Shown piece by piece: positions 51,612 to 60,859 of a DNA stretch of 64,000 nucleotides. Source of the stretch: an uncultured Lachnospiraceae bacterium (GTDB lineage: Bacteria; Bacillota; Clostridia; Lachnospirales; Lachnospiraceae); contig CAJUDM010000016.1 of NCBI GenBank assembly GCA_910584915.1, positions 1 through 64,000 of the forward strand, given 5' to 3'. Each line of letters opens with the position of its first letter. Positions within the stretch are counted from its first letter, which is position 1. The notes beneath the pieces were generated by a model. That model worked only from the letters and a program-made list of their open reading frames with translations, searched no databases and was not told where the DNA came from. Position numbers and translations under genes: made by a program.

Positions 51612-52661
51612 TTAAAAATTGAAGCCGCTTATCACCGGAACAATGACAAGAATAATAATCCCCACAAACATCAGAAGCGTCGGTATCAGGAGCTTGCTCT
51701 GTATCTTCTCCCCCATCCTTCTCGCATTATGTTTGTGCTCTGACCAGCTCTCCTCATTCAACTGTCTGAATAACTTCACGATCTCCGCATTTCCTTTGGA
51801 AATATTCTGTATGATCGCTGTCGCCAGTTTTGTCGTATATTTGTTGCTGCACCTGTCGAGAAATTTTGTATAGGCCTCCACCGGCGAAACGTTGTTGTCA
51901 AAATCTATCAGCACCCTGTTCATTTCCTCATATAACGTCCCTCTCCCCCTGCTGGCAAGCTTCCACGCCTGGCTTACCTCCATCCCGGCTACCGTCAACA
52001 GCGCCAGCTTGGACACCACCTGCGGAAACTGCCGCTCGATCTCTTCCGCCCTTCTGTTTACCACCACATTGACATTGTCATAGGGGATATATCCCATCAG
52101 CGCAAAAATCGCGAAGGCAATTGCCGCCGCCACAATGCTTCTTGTCCCCATCCCCAGCGCCAGCGTAAATCCCAGTGTTCCGAAAAACACGCTGACTCCG
52201 AGAATAATATAGCCCCAGAGCGCCCCCAAAAGATAATAGGTATAATTCATAGCCTCTCTCTTTTCCTTGAACTGCTGGCACTTCTGGTTCAGCTTTTTTA
52301 TCGTCTGATTCGTCATATCCCATCTCATAAGCTGCATCAGCCGGTATCCGGCGGCAGGGATCAGATCCAGTCCGCTGATCTTCCCCTTACTGTACTTTTC
52401 CAGCAGTTTTTTGCTCTCCTCCATCTTCCGCCGGATCTTTTTTGCCTCCCTCTTTCTCGCGGCGTCCTTCAGCTCTCCTGTCTGTTTTATATCCTCCACG
52501 AGCATATTCAGTGCAATCTTCCCCTGCTTTATCTTCTCCATCTCTGTTTCCCTGCAGGCGGTCAGCAAAGCCCCCGTAATATTTTCATCCGCCGTAAAAA
52601 ACAAAAGGAAAAAGAAAACAAATACCGCTGTTGCCAATATCATACAAATGACCATGTACAT
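51612..52661 (-). CDS. tadC: Tad pilus inner-membrane protein TadC
   Basis: A 349-residue GspF-type membrane protein. An N-terminal TM helix (about 2-24), a cytoplasmic domain and three further TM segments (about 140-190 and 325-347) are seen, with the T2SF signature region LALLTVAGMEVSQAWKLASRGRGTLYEEMNRVLIDFDN. It forms the platform of the pilus motor with TadB, encoded just upstream, 4 bases apart. Confidence 0.9.
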   Translation of the reverse strand: MYMVICMILATAVFVFFFLLFFTADENITGALLTACRETEMEKIKQGKIALNMLVEDIKQTGELKDAARKREAKKIRRKMEESKKLLEKYSKGKISGLDLIPAAGYRLMQLMRWDMTNQTIKKLNQKCQQFKEKREAMNYTYYLLGALWGYIILGVSVFFGTLGFTLALGMGTRSIVAAAIAFAIFALMGYIPYDNVNVVVNRRAEEIERQFPQVVSKLALLTVAGMEVSQAWKLASRGRGTLYEEMNRVLIDFDNNVSPVEAYTKFLDRCSNKYTTKLATAIIQNISKGNAEIVKLFRQLNEESWSEHKHNARRMGEKIQSKLLIPTLLMFVGIIILVIVPVISGFNF

Positions 52662-52665
52662 CCCC

Positions 52666-53424
52666 CTATACCTCTATATCGCCGGCTCTCGACGCCAACA
52701 CATAAGAGATTCCGAAAATAATAAGCGCCACTGTCGCCGCCAGATGTCCCGCCGCCGTAGTGAACAGGGCGTCCAACAGACCACCGCCCATAGCGGACAT
52801 CGCTATGACTATCACAATGGGCATCACCAGCATCATATTGGTTTCCGATTTTGCAGAGGTGATCGTTGTCTGGATCTCCTGCTCGATCTCGATCTTGTCT
52901 CCGATGATTTCCTGCGTCTGCACCAAAATATCTCCAAACCTGTCGCTCTTTCCCTCGATGACAGAGTAGATCGTCGCAAAACTGTGAATATCTTCAATAC
53001 CGCTGCGCGCCGCGAAATCCTCGAATAATACCTTCAGTTCGATGCCGCCGTTTTCATACTGAAGGAGGATATTCTCCACTTCCTTCACAATATCCGCCTT
53101 CCCGCTGTAAGATATCTTCAAGTCCTTTAAAGCCGATCTTACTGCCTGCACTTCCACATTTCCCGCTCTGACCGCAACGCTCATCGATTCCAGAAAATCT
53201 CTGAACTGCAGCCGTAACATCTTCTGCCGTCTTCTGATCACGGCGGTCTGGTACATCTTTTCCAGATAAACTCCGCCCGCCAGGCCGATCACGACCGATA
53301 TACTCAATATGTGATAAAACAGCCATGCGATCACAGCGATCAAGATGCTGCTCATGATATACGCCAAAATATGTTCCGCCTTTTTCATATTGCACTTGTA
53401 ATAGATCGGCATCTTCCGGTTCAT
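52666..53424 (-). CDS. tadB: Tad pilus inner-membrane protein TadB
   Basis: A 252-residue GspF-type membrane protein with TM helices at about 15-55 and 200-250 and the T2SF core FRDFLESMSVAVRAGNVEVQAVRSALKDL. It partners with TadC. Its ATG overlaps the tadA stop codon by 4 bases, so translation is coupled. Confidence 0.9.
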   Translation of the reverse strand: MNRKMPIYYKCNMKKAEHILAYIMSSILIAVIAWLFYHILSISVVIGLAGGVYLEKMYQTAVIRRRQKMLRLQFRDFLESMSVAVRAGNVEVQAVRSALKDLKISYSGKADIVKEVENILLQYENGGIELKVLFEDFAARSGIEDIHSFATIYSVIEGKSDRFGDILVQTQEIIGDKIEIEQEIQTTITSAKSETNMMLVMPIVIVIAMSAMGGGLLDALFTTAAGHLAATVALIIFGISYVLASRAGDIEV

Positions 53425-54746
53425 TTCTTTTCTTCCTCCAGATAGTCGTAAATACCGCTGCTGATAAATTTATCAGGATGTACCATCTTATTTTCTGTCC
53501 TTTTCAATATACCGGAAACCTTCCTCAGTGTCGTATATTCATCCTCCTCAAAGCGGAACAGGGGATTCAACAATATTTTTCCGTTTTCCAGAGCTGCCAC
53601 TTCCGTAATCTCCATCGTCTTTCTGGAACTGTCCCTCATTCTCGCCAGATGGATAATGATATCCACAGCGGAAGCGATCTGCTGTCTGATCGCTTCCAAC
53701 GGCAGGCCGGCCGCTCCGCTTAACACCATCGTTTCCAGGCGGCTCAGCATATCTTCGGCAGAATTGGCATGTCCGGTTGAGAGAGAACCGTCATGTCCCG
53801 TGTTCATAGCCTGCAGCATATCCAGAGCCTCAGCTCCCCGTACCTCACCGACCACTATCCGCTCGGGCCTCATTCGAAGAGAGGATTTTATCAGATCACG
53901 CATGGAAATTTCTCCGGCTCCGGCAGAGTTTGCATTTCTCGTCTCAAGCCTTACCAGATTCGGCAGGTTTCTGATCTGCAATTCTGCCGAATCTTCTATC
54001 GTAATGATCCGCTCCGTTTTTGGTATGTAATTGGAGAGCGCATTCAAAAAAGTGGTTTTTCCTGATCCTGTTCCCCCGCTGATAAAAATGTTGTATTTTG
54101 CCCTGACCAGTTTTTCCAGAAAAATTGCCGCTTCCGATGTGATAGAGCCGTAATTTATCAATTTCTGTATCGTCATTCCCTCCTCCGGGAAACGCCTGAT
54201 CGTAACGATAGGGCCATTCAGCGCGATCGGTTCAAGCACCACGTTTACACGGGATCCATCTGCCAGTCTGGTATCGACAATAGGATTGCTCTCGTTGACT
54301 GAACGCCCCATATCCTGCACAAACTTTGTGATGATATTTCTCAGCTTTTCCTGACTCTCAAACTTGTCCTCTATCTGCTCTAACTTTCCGTCCCGCTCCA
54401 CAAAAATACAGTCATAACCGTTTATCATGACTTCCGTAATGCTTTTGTCCGCAATAATCTTTCCTAATATACCGAGTCCCCTGATAGATTCAAATACCGT
54501 GTCCGCCAGGCTTCTTTTCTTTCGGAAAGAAAGAGAGGAATAGTAAGATGCCGCTTCCGGATCCGTCATCTCCGCCTGCTTCATTCGAGAGTCCATCATC
54601 TCCTCTATCCGTGCTTTCAATTTCTCATCAGACAGTTCCGAGTAACTTGGATCTCGACTGACCAACTCCCGTATTTTTCCTGTCTCTTCCGTAAAAAAAT
54701 CCTTCATTATATTTTCCTCTGATATTGGCTTCCTGTTATTTTTCAA
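53421..54746 (-). CDS. tadA: Tad pilus assembly ATPase TadA (CpaF family)
   Basis: A 441-residue secretion ATPase that powers pilus assembly. Visible are an N-terminal helical domain, the Walker A GGTGSGKT (224-231), the Asp box TIEDSAEL, the Walker B region RMRPERIVVGEVRGAEAL and the His box STGHANSAEDMLSRLE. Length and layout fit CpaF/TadA. It follows tadZ by 15 bases. Confidence 0.95.
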   Translation of the reverse strand: MKNNRKPISEENIMKDFFTEETGKIRELVSRDPSYSELSDEKLKARIEEMMDSRMKQAEMTDPEAASYYSSLSFRKKRSLADTVFESIRGLGILGKIIADKSITEVMINGYDCIFVERDGKLEQIEDKFESQEKLRNIITKFVQDMGRSVNESNPIVDTRLADGSRVNVVLEPIALNGPIVTIRRFPEEGMTIQKLINYGSITSEAAIFLEKLVRAKYNIFISGGTGSGKTTFLNALSNYIPKTERIITIEDSAELQIRNLPNLVRLETRNANSAGAGEISMRDLIKSSLRMRPERIVVGEVRGAEALDMLQAMNTGHDGSLSTGHANSAEDMLSRLETMVLSGAAGLPLEAIRQQIASAVDIIIHLARMRDSSRKTMEITEVAALENGKILLNPLFRFEEDEYTTLRKVSGILKRTENKMVHPDKFISSGIYDYLEEEKK

Positions 54747-54761
54747 CAGTATTTTTTGTCT

Positions 54762-55808
54762 TTAATTTAAAAATTCTCTGACAAAATCACTCATACTGCT
54801 TTCTGATAACATGGTGATAAACTGTTCCCCATCAGGATTCTGCACCATATGGATCCTTCCGATCTGAGAGAGCTTTGTCTCAAATGCATTTGCCCGGCCA
54901 ATATCGAAATTCAAAATCCCCTTCATCTTCCGCCCGTATTCCTGCATAATGTATGTCTGCCTGAAAAAAATCTCCAGCTTTCCCGCACTTATCGCGTCCG
55001 GTTTTTCTATGATGATCACATGGTCCGCCGCTTCAAAAATTTTTACAGACTTTTCATCCAGGGAAGTCCCCATATCAATCAGAAGGAAATCAAACAACCC
55101 TGTTTTTAAAATGGAGTAGACAAGTTCCTCTATCTCCTCCGGATCCAGTTCATATATATCATTTGGAGTGTCAAAATGATTCAGGTAAAAAAGATTCTCA
55201 TTCCTGACCTGCATAAGTCCCTGTAACTTCACTCCGAAATTTACGTCGGTACCAAGACAGTTCAACATCTCCGATACTCCTTTTTCCCCCGTCTGAGGAA
55301 GGTAAAAAGCTTCGGACGCAACATCCTCCAGATTTAGATAAAATGTTTTATACCCCATCATTGCCAGTCTGGCAGCCGAAGCAAGTGCTATCGTTGTCTT
55401 TCCTGCTCCGCCTATCGGGGAATAAAAAGCAACCGCTTTTGACTTTTTCCGGTCTGACAAGATCTCTTTGTCGCCGCATTTATCCGCATATAGCTCCAAT
55501 ATATTTTTATAGATCTTATGGATCCTCTGATATTTTTTTATTTTGGGAAAGTCTTTACATCCCGCCGGGACATCCCCCGTTCCATCCAACAACATGATTC
55601 CAAGAGATGTTTTTCCAAGCGGCACCTGTCCCTCATAGACGGAGGTATCAAAGAGAATCACGTCAAAACTTTTCTCCGATAATACCTTTTCAAGACTTTT
55701 CCTGTCTGTGTAAACGGAAATACTCAGGTCGTCGTAATCTTTCAATACATTTAACAGTCTGTCTAAGTATTCTTCGTTTTTATCTGCTATTGCCAGTTTG
55801 ATGTTCAT
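54762..55808 (-). CDS. tadZ: Tad pilus localisation ATPase TadZ (CpaE family)
   Basis: A 348-residue MinD/ParA-like protein. The N-terminal 110 residues have a receiver-like fold without clear phosphorylation residues; the ATPase domain starts with the deviant Walker A YSPIGGAGKTTIA (129-141) and has LLIDMGTSLDEKSVKIFEAADHVIIIEKPD. It marks the cell site for pilus assembly. ACAGGAG precedes the ATG. It is the first gene of the Tad operon; the spacer 55809-55967 is AT-rich with no clear single promoter. Confidence 0.88.
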   Translation of the reverse strand: MNIKLAIADKNEEYLDRLLNVLKDYDDLSISVYTDRKSLEKVLSEKSFDVILFDTSVYEGQVPLGKTSLGIMLLDGTGDVPAGCKDFPKIKKYQRIHKIYKNILELYADKCGDKEILSDRKKSKAVAFYSPIGGAGKTTIALASAARLAMMGYKTFYLNLEDVASEAFYLPQTGEKGVSEMLNCLGTDVNFGVKLQGLMQVRNENLFYLNHFDTPNDIYELDPEEIEELVYSILKTGLFDFLLIDMGTSLDEKSVKIFEAADHVIIIEKPDAISAGKLEIFFRQTYIMQEYGRKMKGILNFDIGRANAFETKLSQIGRIHMVQNPDGEQFITMLSESSMSDFVREFLN

Positions 55809-55967
55809 TTCGGTTCTCCTGTAATATTTATGGAAATTATTTTTATATCTTAAATTCTAGTAGAAATTCTCCAAATAATCAGACTCTACAATCGCTTCAT
55901 TTTCATATGATTTCAACACAAAACTAATCTAGTCAATTGTTTTATTATTTATTAATATATTTTTTTA

Positions 55968-57041
55968 TTATCTCCATATCCCCATTGTAGCAACATCTGT
56001 TAATGCATTATCATGAAATACCAAGAATAAATACCACCCCTCTTCAGCAAAGTATATAGATATCTCCGGATATGCACCTGAACAACTCATATAGCCATAT
56101 TGAGATTCAAACTCAAAAAATGCGTCTTCTCCATCCTTTTTATTTTCTTCTATAATTTGAACTATCTGCTTAATTCCCAAAATATCGAAAGTCTCTTCAT
56201 AAGACATACCTGGAAGCACTTTTCCTTCAAACAAAGGATATTCATTTATCGAAAATTCACCATTACAATCGTTAACACTAATTGTCAATGTCCCATCATC
56301 ATATTTTTCGTAGTGAATAACTTCCCATCCATGTCTTTCACTCATATAATAGTCAAGAATGACAACTTCCGCTGCCTCCCATTCTTGTCTCCCATAGTAC
56401 CATCCCGTATTCTCCCATATATTATCTACATTCGGCATTATAGCCGCTGCAGCTTTCTCAATATCATCTATATGATCCCCATCCATAACACTATACCCCG
56501 CCAACGTAAAATCCTCCGACGAGAAGCCCAGTTCATAATAAGGAAGTTCCCCCTCTCCCAGTTCATCCCCCTCCAACATATTATCTTCTCCCGCTGTGCT
56601 GTCCTCTATCTCCACGCTTTCAGCTTCCGCCATACTGCCCCGCAGCTCGTCCAGCCTTTGCCGGATTACCTCACTCGCTGTCAGTTCATATCCCTGCTCC
56701 AATACAGCGATCGCCATCTCCATATCATCCAGTCCAACACAGGCTTCCGCTTTGCCAAGATATGCATCTACATTCATTGGTTCAATCTCTATCACTTTAT
56801 CAAATTCAACGATCGCCTGCTCATAATCTTCCTCCAGCAGATACTTCTGCCCCAGATCAAACGCCCTTGCCAGGCGGTTTCCGCGTGTATTGTAAATACA
56901 AACTCCTGCAATGACCGCTATGACAACAATCCCCACGATAACAGCAATCACAGCCATTATCTGCTTTGTATTCTTAATTGCATTTTTACTTATCTTCTTT
57001 TCCTCTATATTATCCAAAACTTTTTCCTGTTCATTTTCCAT
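55968..57041 (-). CDS. TM / TPR protein, variant C, no zinc ribbon
   Basis: A 357-residue paralogue lying on the far side of the Tad operon. It has a short charged N-terminus without ribbon, a TM helix (about 27-50), two TPR units (about 55-130, like those at 34354-35718), an acidic linker and the C-terminal domain shared with variants A and B (ELGFSSEDFTLAGYSV ... FESQYGYMSCSG). It therefore combines the TPR type of one paralogue with the C-terminal type of others. Function unknown. Confidence 0.8.
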   Translation of the reverse strand: MENEQEKVLDNIEEKKISKNAIKNTKQIMAVIAVIVGIVVIAVIAGVCIYNTRGNRLARAFDLGQKYLLEEDYEQAIVEFDKVIEIEPMNVDAYLGKAEACVGLDDMEMAIAVLEQGYELTASEVIRQRLDELRGSMAEAESVEIEDSTAGEDNMLEGDELGEGELPYYELGFSSEDFTLAGYSVMDGDHIDDIEKAAAAIMPNVDNIWENTGWYYGRQEWEAAEVVILDYYMSERHGWEVIHYEKYDDGTLTISVNDCNGEFSINEYPLFEGKVLPGMSYEETFDILGIKQIVQIIEENKKDGEDAFFEFESQYGYMSCSGAYPEISIYFAEEGWYLFLVFHDNALTDVATMGIWR

Positions 57042-57180
57042 CTCTTATGTTCCTTTTGCCCCTCATTTATCCTGCAATGATCTTGCCGCAATAGTTCTGC
57101 CACTGTATATAAATATCTGATATCCAATTTTTCCGTCACACATATGATACCATCCATATTAATCTATTTCAAGTAATTTT

Positions 57181-57232
57181 ATCGCTATTAGCGATTTTTA
57201 TAATCTTTGTGATTATTTTAATAACTTTGTGA
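57181..57232 (+). promoter_or_regulatory. Candidate operators upstream of the XRE gene
   Basis: An inverted repeat ATCGCT-ATT-AGCGAT (57181-57195) and two CTTTGTGA words 20 bases apart (57205-57212, 57225-57232) lie between the divergent TPR and XRE genes. They are likely regulator sites for one of the two genes. Confidence 0.5.
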
Positions 57233-57272
57233 ATACTTTAAAATAAGCTATAAAAACGTGGAGGATTTTATT

Positions 57273-57617
57273 TTGACAAATACTAAGACGGAAATTGGCA
57301 GACGCATCCGCAATTTCAGAATCGCCAACAATCTGACGCAGGCACAATTAGCTGAAAGTCTGGATATTTCTACCAATTTTGTTTCCGAGGTGGAGACCGG
57401 GAAGAAGAACATCTCCCTGGAGATTTTATACCGTATATGCCAATCCTATAATCTTTCCGCAGACTACATCCTTTTTGGAAAAGACCATTCCTGTTCCTCT
57501 CAGCACACACTGTCTGAGTTTTTGTTTTCGTTGCCCGCCGACGATATTCCGACGATCATAGAATATCTGGAGGCTTCCATGAAATTAAAGAAACTGGAGG
57601 AAGAAAAAGCTCTGTAA
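57273..57617 (+). CDS. XRE-family transcriptional regulator
   Basis: A 114-residue DNA-binding protein. The HTH_3 domain is at about 8-65 (IGRRIRNFRIANNLTQAQLAESLDISTNFVSEVETGKKNISLEILYRICQSYNLSADYILFG), followed by a short helical tail (PADDIPTIIEYLEASMKLKKLEEEKA). The start is TTG at 57273 with GTGGAGG 8 bases upstream; the GTG at 57258 is part of that ribosome site. It is divergent from the TPR variant C gene and may regulate itself or that gene. Confidence 0.88.
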   Translation: MTNTKTEIGRRIRNFRIANNLTQAQLAESLDISTNFVSEVETGKKNISLEILYRICQSYNLSADYILFGKDHSCSSQHTLSEFLFSLPADDIPTIIEYLEASMKLKKLEEEKAL

Positions 57618-57790
57618 AATTACTTGCCATATCATCTTTATTCTGTTACACTGAATCTGTGAAAACCATTCGGACAAGCATTCTGCCATGTCCCGTATAT
57701 CCGGCATTTCGCCACAGCTCTTCGCTGACTTTTCACAAACTGTAATTCGTACTCACGACAAACACAAACCAAAGAAAGGATGAAACTTTT

Positions 57791-58744
57791 ATGCCAGAAC
57801 AAACTTTACAGTCGTTACCCGGCGATAAGCTGTGGGATGAGATCCTGAAAGCCATCGTCTACGTCATGCCGAACCAATTATTTCCGCTCATCAAAGAAGT
57901 CTATGGAAAGGATTACCCGCCGGACACCCCGATCAGGCTTCTTAGCACAGAACATTCTACCTATTTGGATCAGGAAAACATTGCTCCATCCTCCAATCTG
58001 ATGGATATCTCCCTTTTGGTCGCGGATACTGCCTACTATCACATTGAATGCCAGATGAAAAACGACAAACTGATGGTCATACGCATGATCTCCTACGACT
58101 TGCATTATGCCATAGAACACTGTATGTCCAGGGATGCGTTAAATGATGAACTCATCATCCGCTTTCCCCATTCCGTTGTACTCTATCCTGACAAGAACCG
58201 GGATCTCCCAGACAAACTGCGCTGCCGGGTTATCTTTCAGGATGACAGTGAACATATCTACCAGATTCCTGCCGTCAGGATCCAGTCCTACTCCCTGGAG
58301 GAAATTCACGATAAGCATCTGAACCTGTTCATTCCATACCTGCTCTTGCGTTTAAAGCCTCGCATCCATTCAAAAACCCATCCTCTCACCAAAAAAGAAT
58401 TGACAAGATTTTTGAACAGGATTATACTCATATTACAAGAAGATTTTACCAATGGATATTTAACTAGGCAGGAATGCAGCGATTATATCAATCTCCTTGT
58501 CCACGCCTCCAGGCATGTTTTTTATCATCGCCCGGAATATCACAGGAAGGTGCAGAGTATGACAAAACCGTTGATTTATCTCCCAAGTATGCAGATCATG
58601 GATTTGAAGGCAAGCCTCGCCGAGAAGGACTCTCAGCTCACAGCAAGCAAGATTGCTTTGGCTGAAAGAGATTCTGCTTTGGCTGAAAAAGACTGCGAAA
58701 TCGCCTCTCTCCGCGCAAAACTCACCGCTTTAACCTGCACTTAA
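57791..58744 (+). CDS. Rpn-like PD-(D/E)XK nuclease with C-terminal coiled coil
   Basis: A 317-residue protein of the Rpn/YhgA transposase-like nuclease type. The nuclease core shows MDISLLVADTAYYHIECQMK (catalytic Asp, Glu-x-Gln) within the first 110 residues, and a helical middle follows. The C-terminal 45 residues form four heptad-like units (SLAEKDSQL, IALAERDSAL). Such proteins are mobile and often present in many copies; the repeat tail varies in copy number in this family. AAAGAAAGGA precedes the ATG. No transposon ends are seen. Confidence 0.78.
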   Translation: MPEQTLQSLPGDKLWDEILKAIVYVMPNQLFPLIKEVYGKDYPPDTPIRLLSTEHSTYLDQENIAPSSNLMDISLLVADTAYYHIECQMKNDKLMVIRMISYDLHYAIEHCMSRDALNDELIIRFPHSVVLYPDKNRDLPDKLRCRVIFQDDSEHIYQIPAVRIQSYSLEEIHDKHLNLFIPYLLLRLKPRIHSKTHPLTKKELTRFLNRIILILQEDFTNGYLTRQECSDYINLLVHASRHVFYHRPEYHRKVQSMTKPLIYLPSMQIMDLKASLAEKDSQLTASKIALAERDSALAEKDCEIASLRAKLTALTCT

Positions 58745-58835
58745 CTTCTTAAAAGCCAGTAATTTCCATCCACACACTGAAAATCACCGGCTTTTCATCC
58801 TGATTCTAATTTATATAATCGCTTTTCCGTCTCCT

Positions 58836-59132
58836 CTACCTCACCACGCATATCATAACCGGTTTTGACACTGACTCATCATTCGATATCAACTGCATTT
58901 TCCCAGTATTCGCCGTGTATTTTATGATTGCCAGGTTATCAGAATACTGATTGGCAACGACTATTGTCTCCCCATAAACCTCAAAATCTCTCGGTCCTCT
59001 GCCGTCATCGGAACAGATATCCCCTTTTTCCAGCAGCCTGTCCTGCCGCCGCTCCGGGATTGTCCTGCAACCCGCATGCTGCTTATGCTCAGCACATACC
59101 GTCTGTCTCCCATAGGAATCCAGGCGAAACAT
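58836..59132 (-). pseudogene. C-terminal remnant of a lactonase (6-phosphogluconolactonase-like beta-propeller)
   Basis: Only the last 50 residues or so make sense: GPRDFEVYGETIVVANQYSDNLAIIKY ... VSKPVMICVVR matches the closing blade of YbhE/Pgl-type lactonases. The preceding 48 residues (Cys/Arg/Gln-rich) look frame-shifted, and the rest of the propeller, about 280 residues, is absent. No ribosome site is evident. Confidence 0.7.
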
Positions 59133-59189
59133 GCTTCATTCTCCGGTTAACTGCATTTCCGTACTAAAGAGGAACATATCAATCCATAT

Positions 59190-60680
59190 TCACCCTCCAA
59201 AAAACAGCCGCATCCTCCCGTCCAACGCCAGCTTCGACCCCCATATACTGAGGCATGCCACCCCCGCAATATACACCCCCAGAAGCACTTTGCCTCTCAT
59301 TCCTCCCTGACCGTCTCCAATCTGCCCATTCCAACAGATCTGCAGATTCCGCAGACATACGATCAGGATCGCCACCGAACAGTACAGGGAAGTCCTCTCC
59401 CCCGACGCATATATCGTAGGGCTGAATCCCATCATAACCCGTGAGGACAGCCCGGTCCCCAGGACAGTCAGTTCCAGTAAAGTCTCAAAACTCTTTCCAT
59501 GCAGAAACCATATCGTCATCCCGACACAGAACAGCAGCCCCAGATACACTCCCGCCTGCAAAAACACCATCTTCCACGGATAGGATATCCACCCCAGGTA
59601 GTCGAAAGCGCCGGCCCCCGTGGGCAGGCAGCGGTTCCTCCCGAACAGCCCCGCGATATGTCCTCCCCTCGCGAATCCCCCGGCTGCTATCCGGGCGTTA
59701 GCAAACTGCCCCACCCCCCAGTAAAAAGCAAACGGTATCACAGCGCTGACAGCCATGGCGGAAAACCTCTGTTCCTTCCTTTTCTGCCATACCCCCGCAA
59801 ACAAAATCCCCGTCAACAGGGCGAACAGATAATTGGTCCTCTCGCTTCCCCCCGCTGAAGCATAATAATTGACGCTGTCTATAAAACCCATCAACAGCTT
59901 CTGAAACAGGCTCAGTCTGTCATATCCCGGAAACCAGCGCTCCACCTCCGCCGCATACCGGTATACGTTTCCCGGTGCTGTCAGGATAAACACGATCGAT
60001 ACCGCAATAAAAAGCAGAAGGACAACGTAAAACGGCGCGGGTTTCCTGCCTGCCCAGAGCAGATATATCCCGAACAGCAGATAAACTCCCAAAAGTACCG
60101 CCGCCCCCTGTTCCGTATTTGCCGAGACAATGATACAGGCAGGACAGACAGGATACTCCCACGGCGGGCATTTCTCGTTCCTGATCCAGTGCTTCAGAGG
60201 GCGCATCGCCACAAGCCCAAATGTCAGCGGCCACAGATAGTTGAGCGTGGTCGCGATCCAGCCTGCATCGCACAGGGAAAGTACAGGCAGGCACCACAGC
60301 ATCAAAAAGAAAGCGGCATGCGACAAAATCTCTGTCTTTGATCCCTTATTCTCCCGCCCGAATAGATCCGCCGTGATCCATACAAGCAGCAATATCATCA
60401 GGATATTACAGGACTTCCATACCCACTGCGGCGCCGCCGAAAACAATCTCACTCCCGCTTCGATGATCACCCGGGAGGACCATTTTCTGTACCGGAAAGC
60501 GAGAAATTCTCCCATCGGCATGGATTCTCCCGCAAAAGCGGCATCATCTCCCCATCCTGTCCGCAGGAACAGATGCAGCGGCAACAGTATGACAAAAAAG
60601 CTTCCCATAGCTTTATCTATCCTGCCGTTTTGCATACCATCTGCCCCCGCCGGCTCCGTTTTACTTCTTCCTGCCTTCAT
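59190..60680 (-). CDS. Polytopic membrane protein, DUF6056-like
   Basis: A 496-residue protein with about eleven hydrophobic segments. The N-terminal part has GWGDDAAFAGES and the motif FRYRKWSSRVIIEA, and later SERTNYLFALL and SGERTSLYC, as in DUF6056 proteins and GT-C-like glycosyltransferases. It may be a lipid-linked sugar transferase, but no catalytic pair is certain. It is divergent from the aldo/keto reductase and stands alone. Confidence 0.75.
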   Translation of the reverse strand: MKAGRSKTEPAGADGMQNGRIDKAMGSFFVILLPLHLFLRTGWGDDAAFAGESMPMGEFLAFRYRKWSSRVIIEAGVRLFSAAPQWVWKSCNILMILLLVWITADLFGRENKGSKTEILSHAAFFLMLWCLPVLSLCDAGWIATTLNYLWPLTFGLVAMRPLKHWIRNEKCPPWEYPVCPACIIVSANTEQGAAVLLGVYLLFGIYLLWAGRKPAPFYVVLLLFIAVSIVFILTAPGNVYRYAAEVERWFPGYDRLSLFQKLLMGFIDSVNYYASAGGSERTNYLFALLTGILFAGVWQKRKEQRFSAMAVSAVIPFAFYWGVGQFANARIAAGGFARGGHIAGLFGRNRCLPTGAGAFDYLGWISYPWKMVFLQAGVYLGLLFCVGMTIWFLHGKSFETLLELTVLGTGLSSRVMMGFSPTIYASGERTSLYCSVAILIVCLRNLQICWNGQIGDGQGGMRGKVLLGVYIAGVACLSIWGSKLALDGRMRLFFGG

Positions 60681-60778
60681 GCTTTTTCCCAGCTCTCCTC
60701 CGCGTCCGTTCCCGCATATTCACCTTTCCCTCTTACATTTCCCCGCATTTCCCATTTATATTCTCCCCGAAAAAGAAA

Positions 60779-60806
60779 TTGACAGCATATCCGCATCGGA
60801 TTTAAA
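60779..60806 (+). promoter_or_regulatory. Possible promoter of the aldo/keto reductase
   Basis: TTGACA (60779-60784) and TTTAAA (60801-60806) are spaced by 16 bases, about 54 bases before the ATG. The -10 box is weak. Confidence 0.4.
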
Positions 60807-60859
60807 GTAGTAGTAACCGTTGACAGTAAGATATATCAGAAAAGGAAGGCGAAACTCCC

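Noticed and set aside
56100..57080. 326-residue plus-strand frame
   Set aside because: Antisense to the TPR variant C gene; rich in Ile/His/Tyr with no pattern of a real protein.
57791..58744. Insertion sequence
   Set aside because: The Rpn-like protein resembles transposase-related nucleases, but no terminal inverted repeats or target duplications are visible around it.
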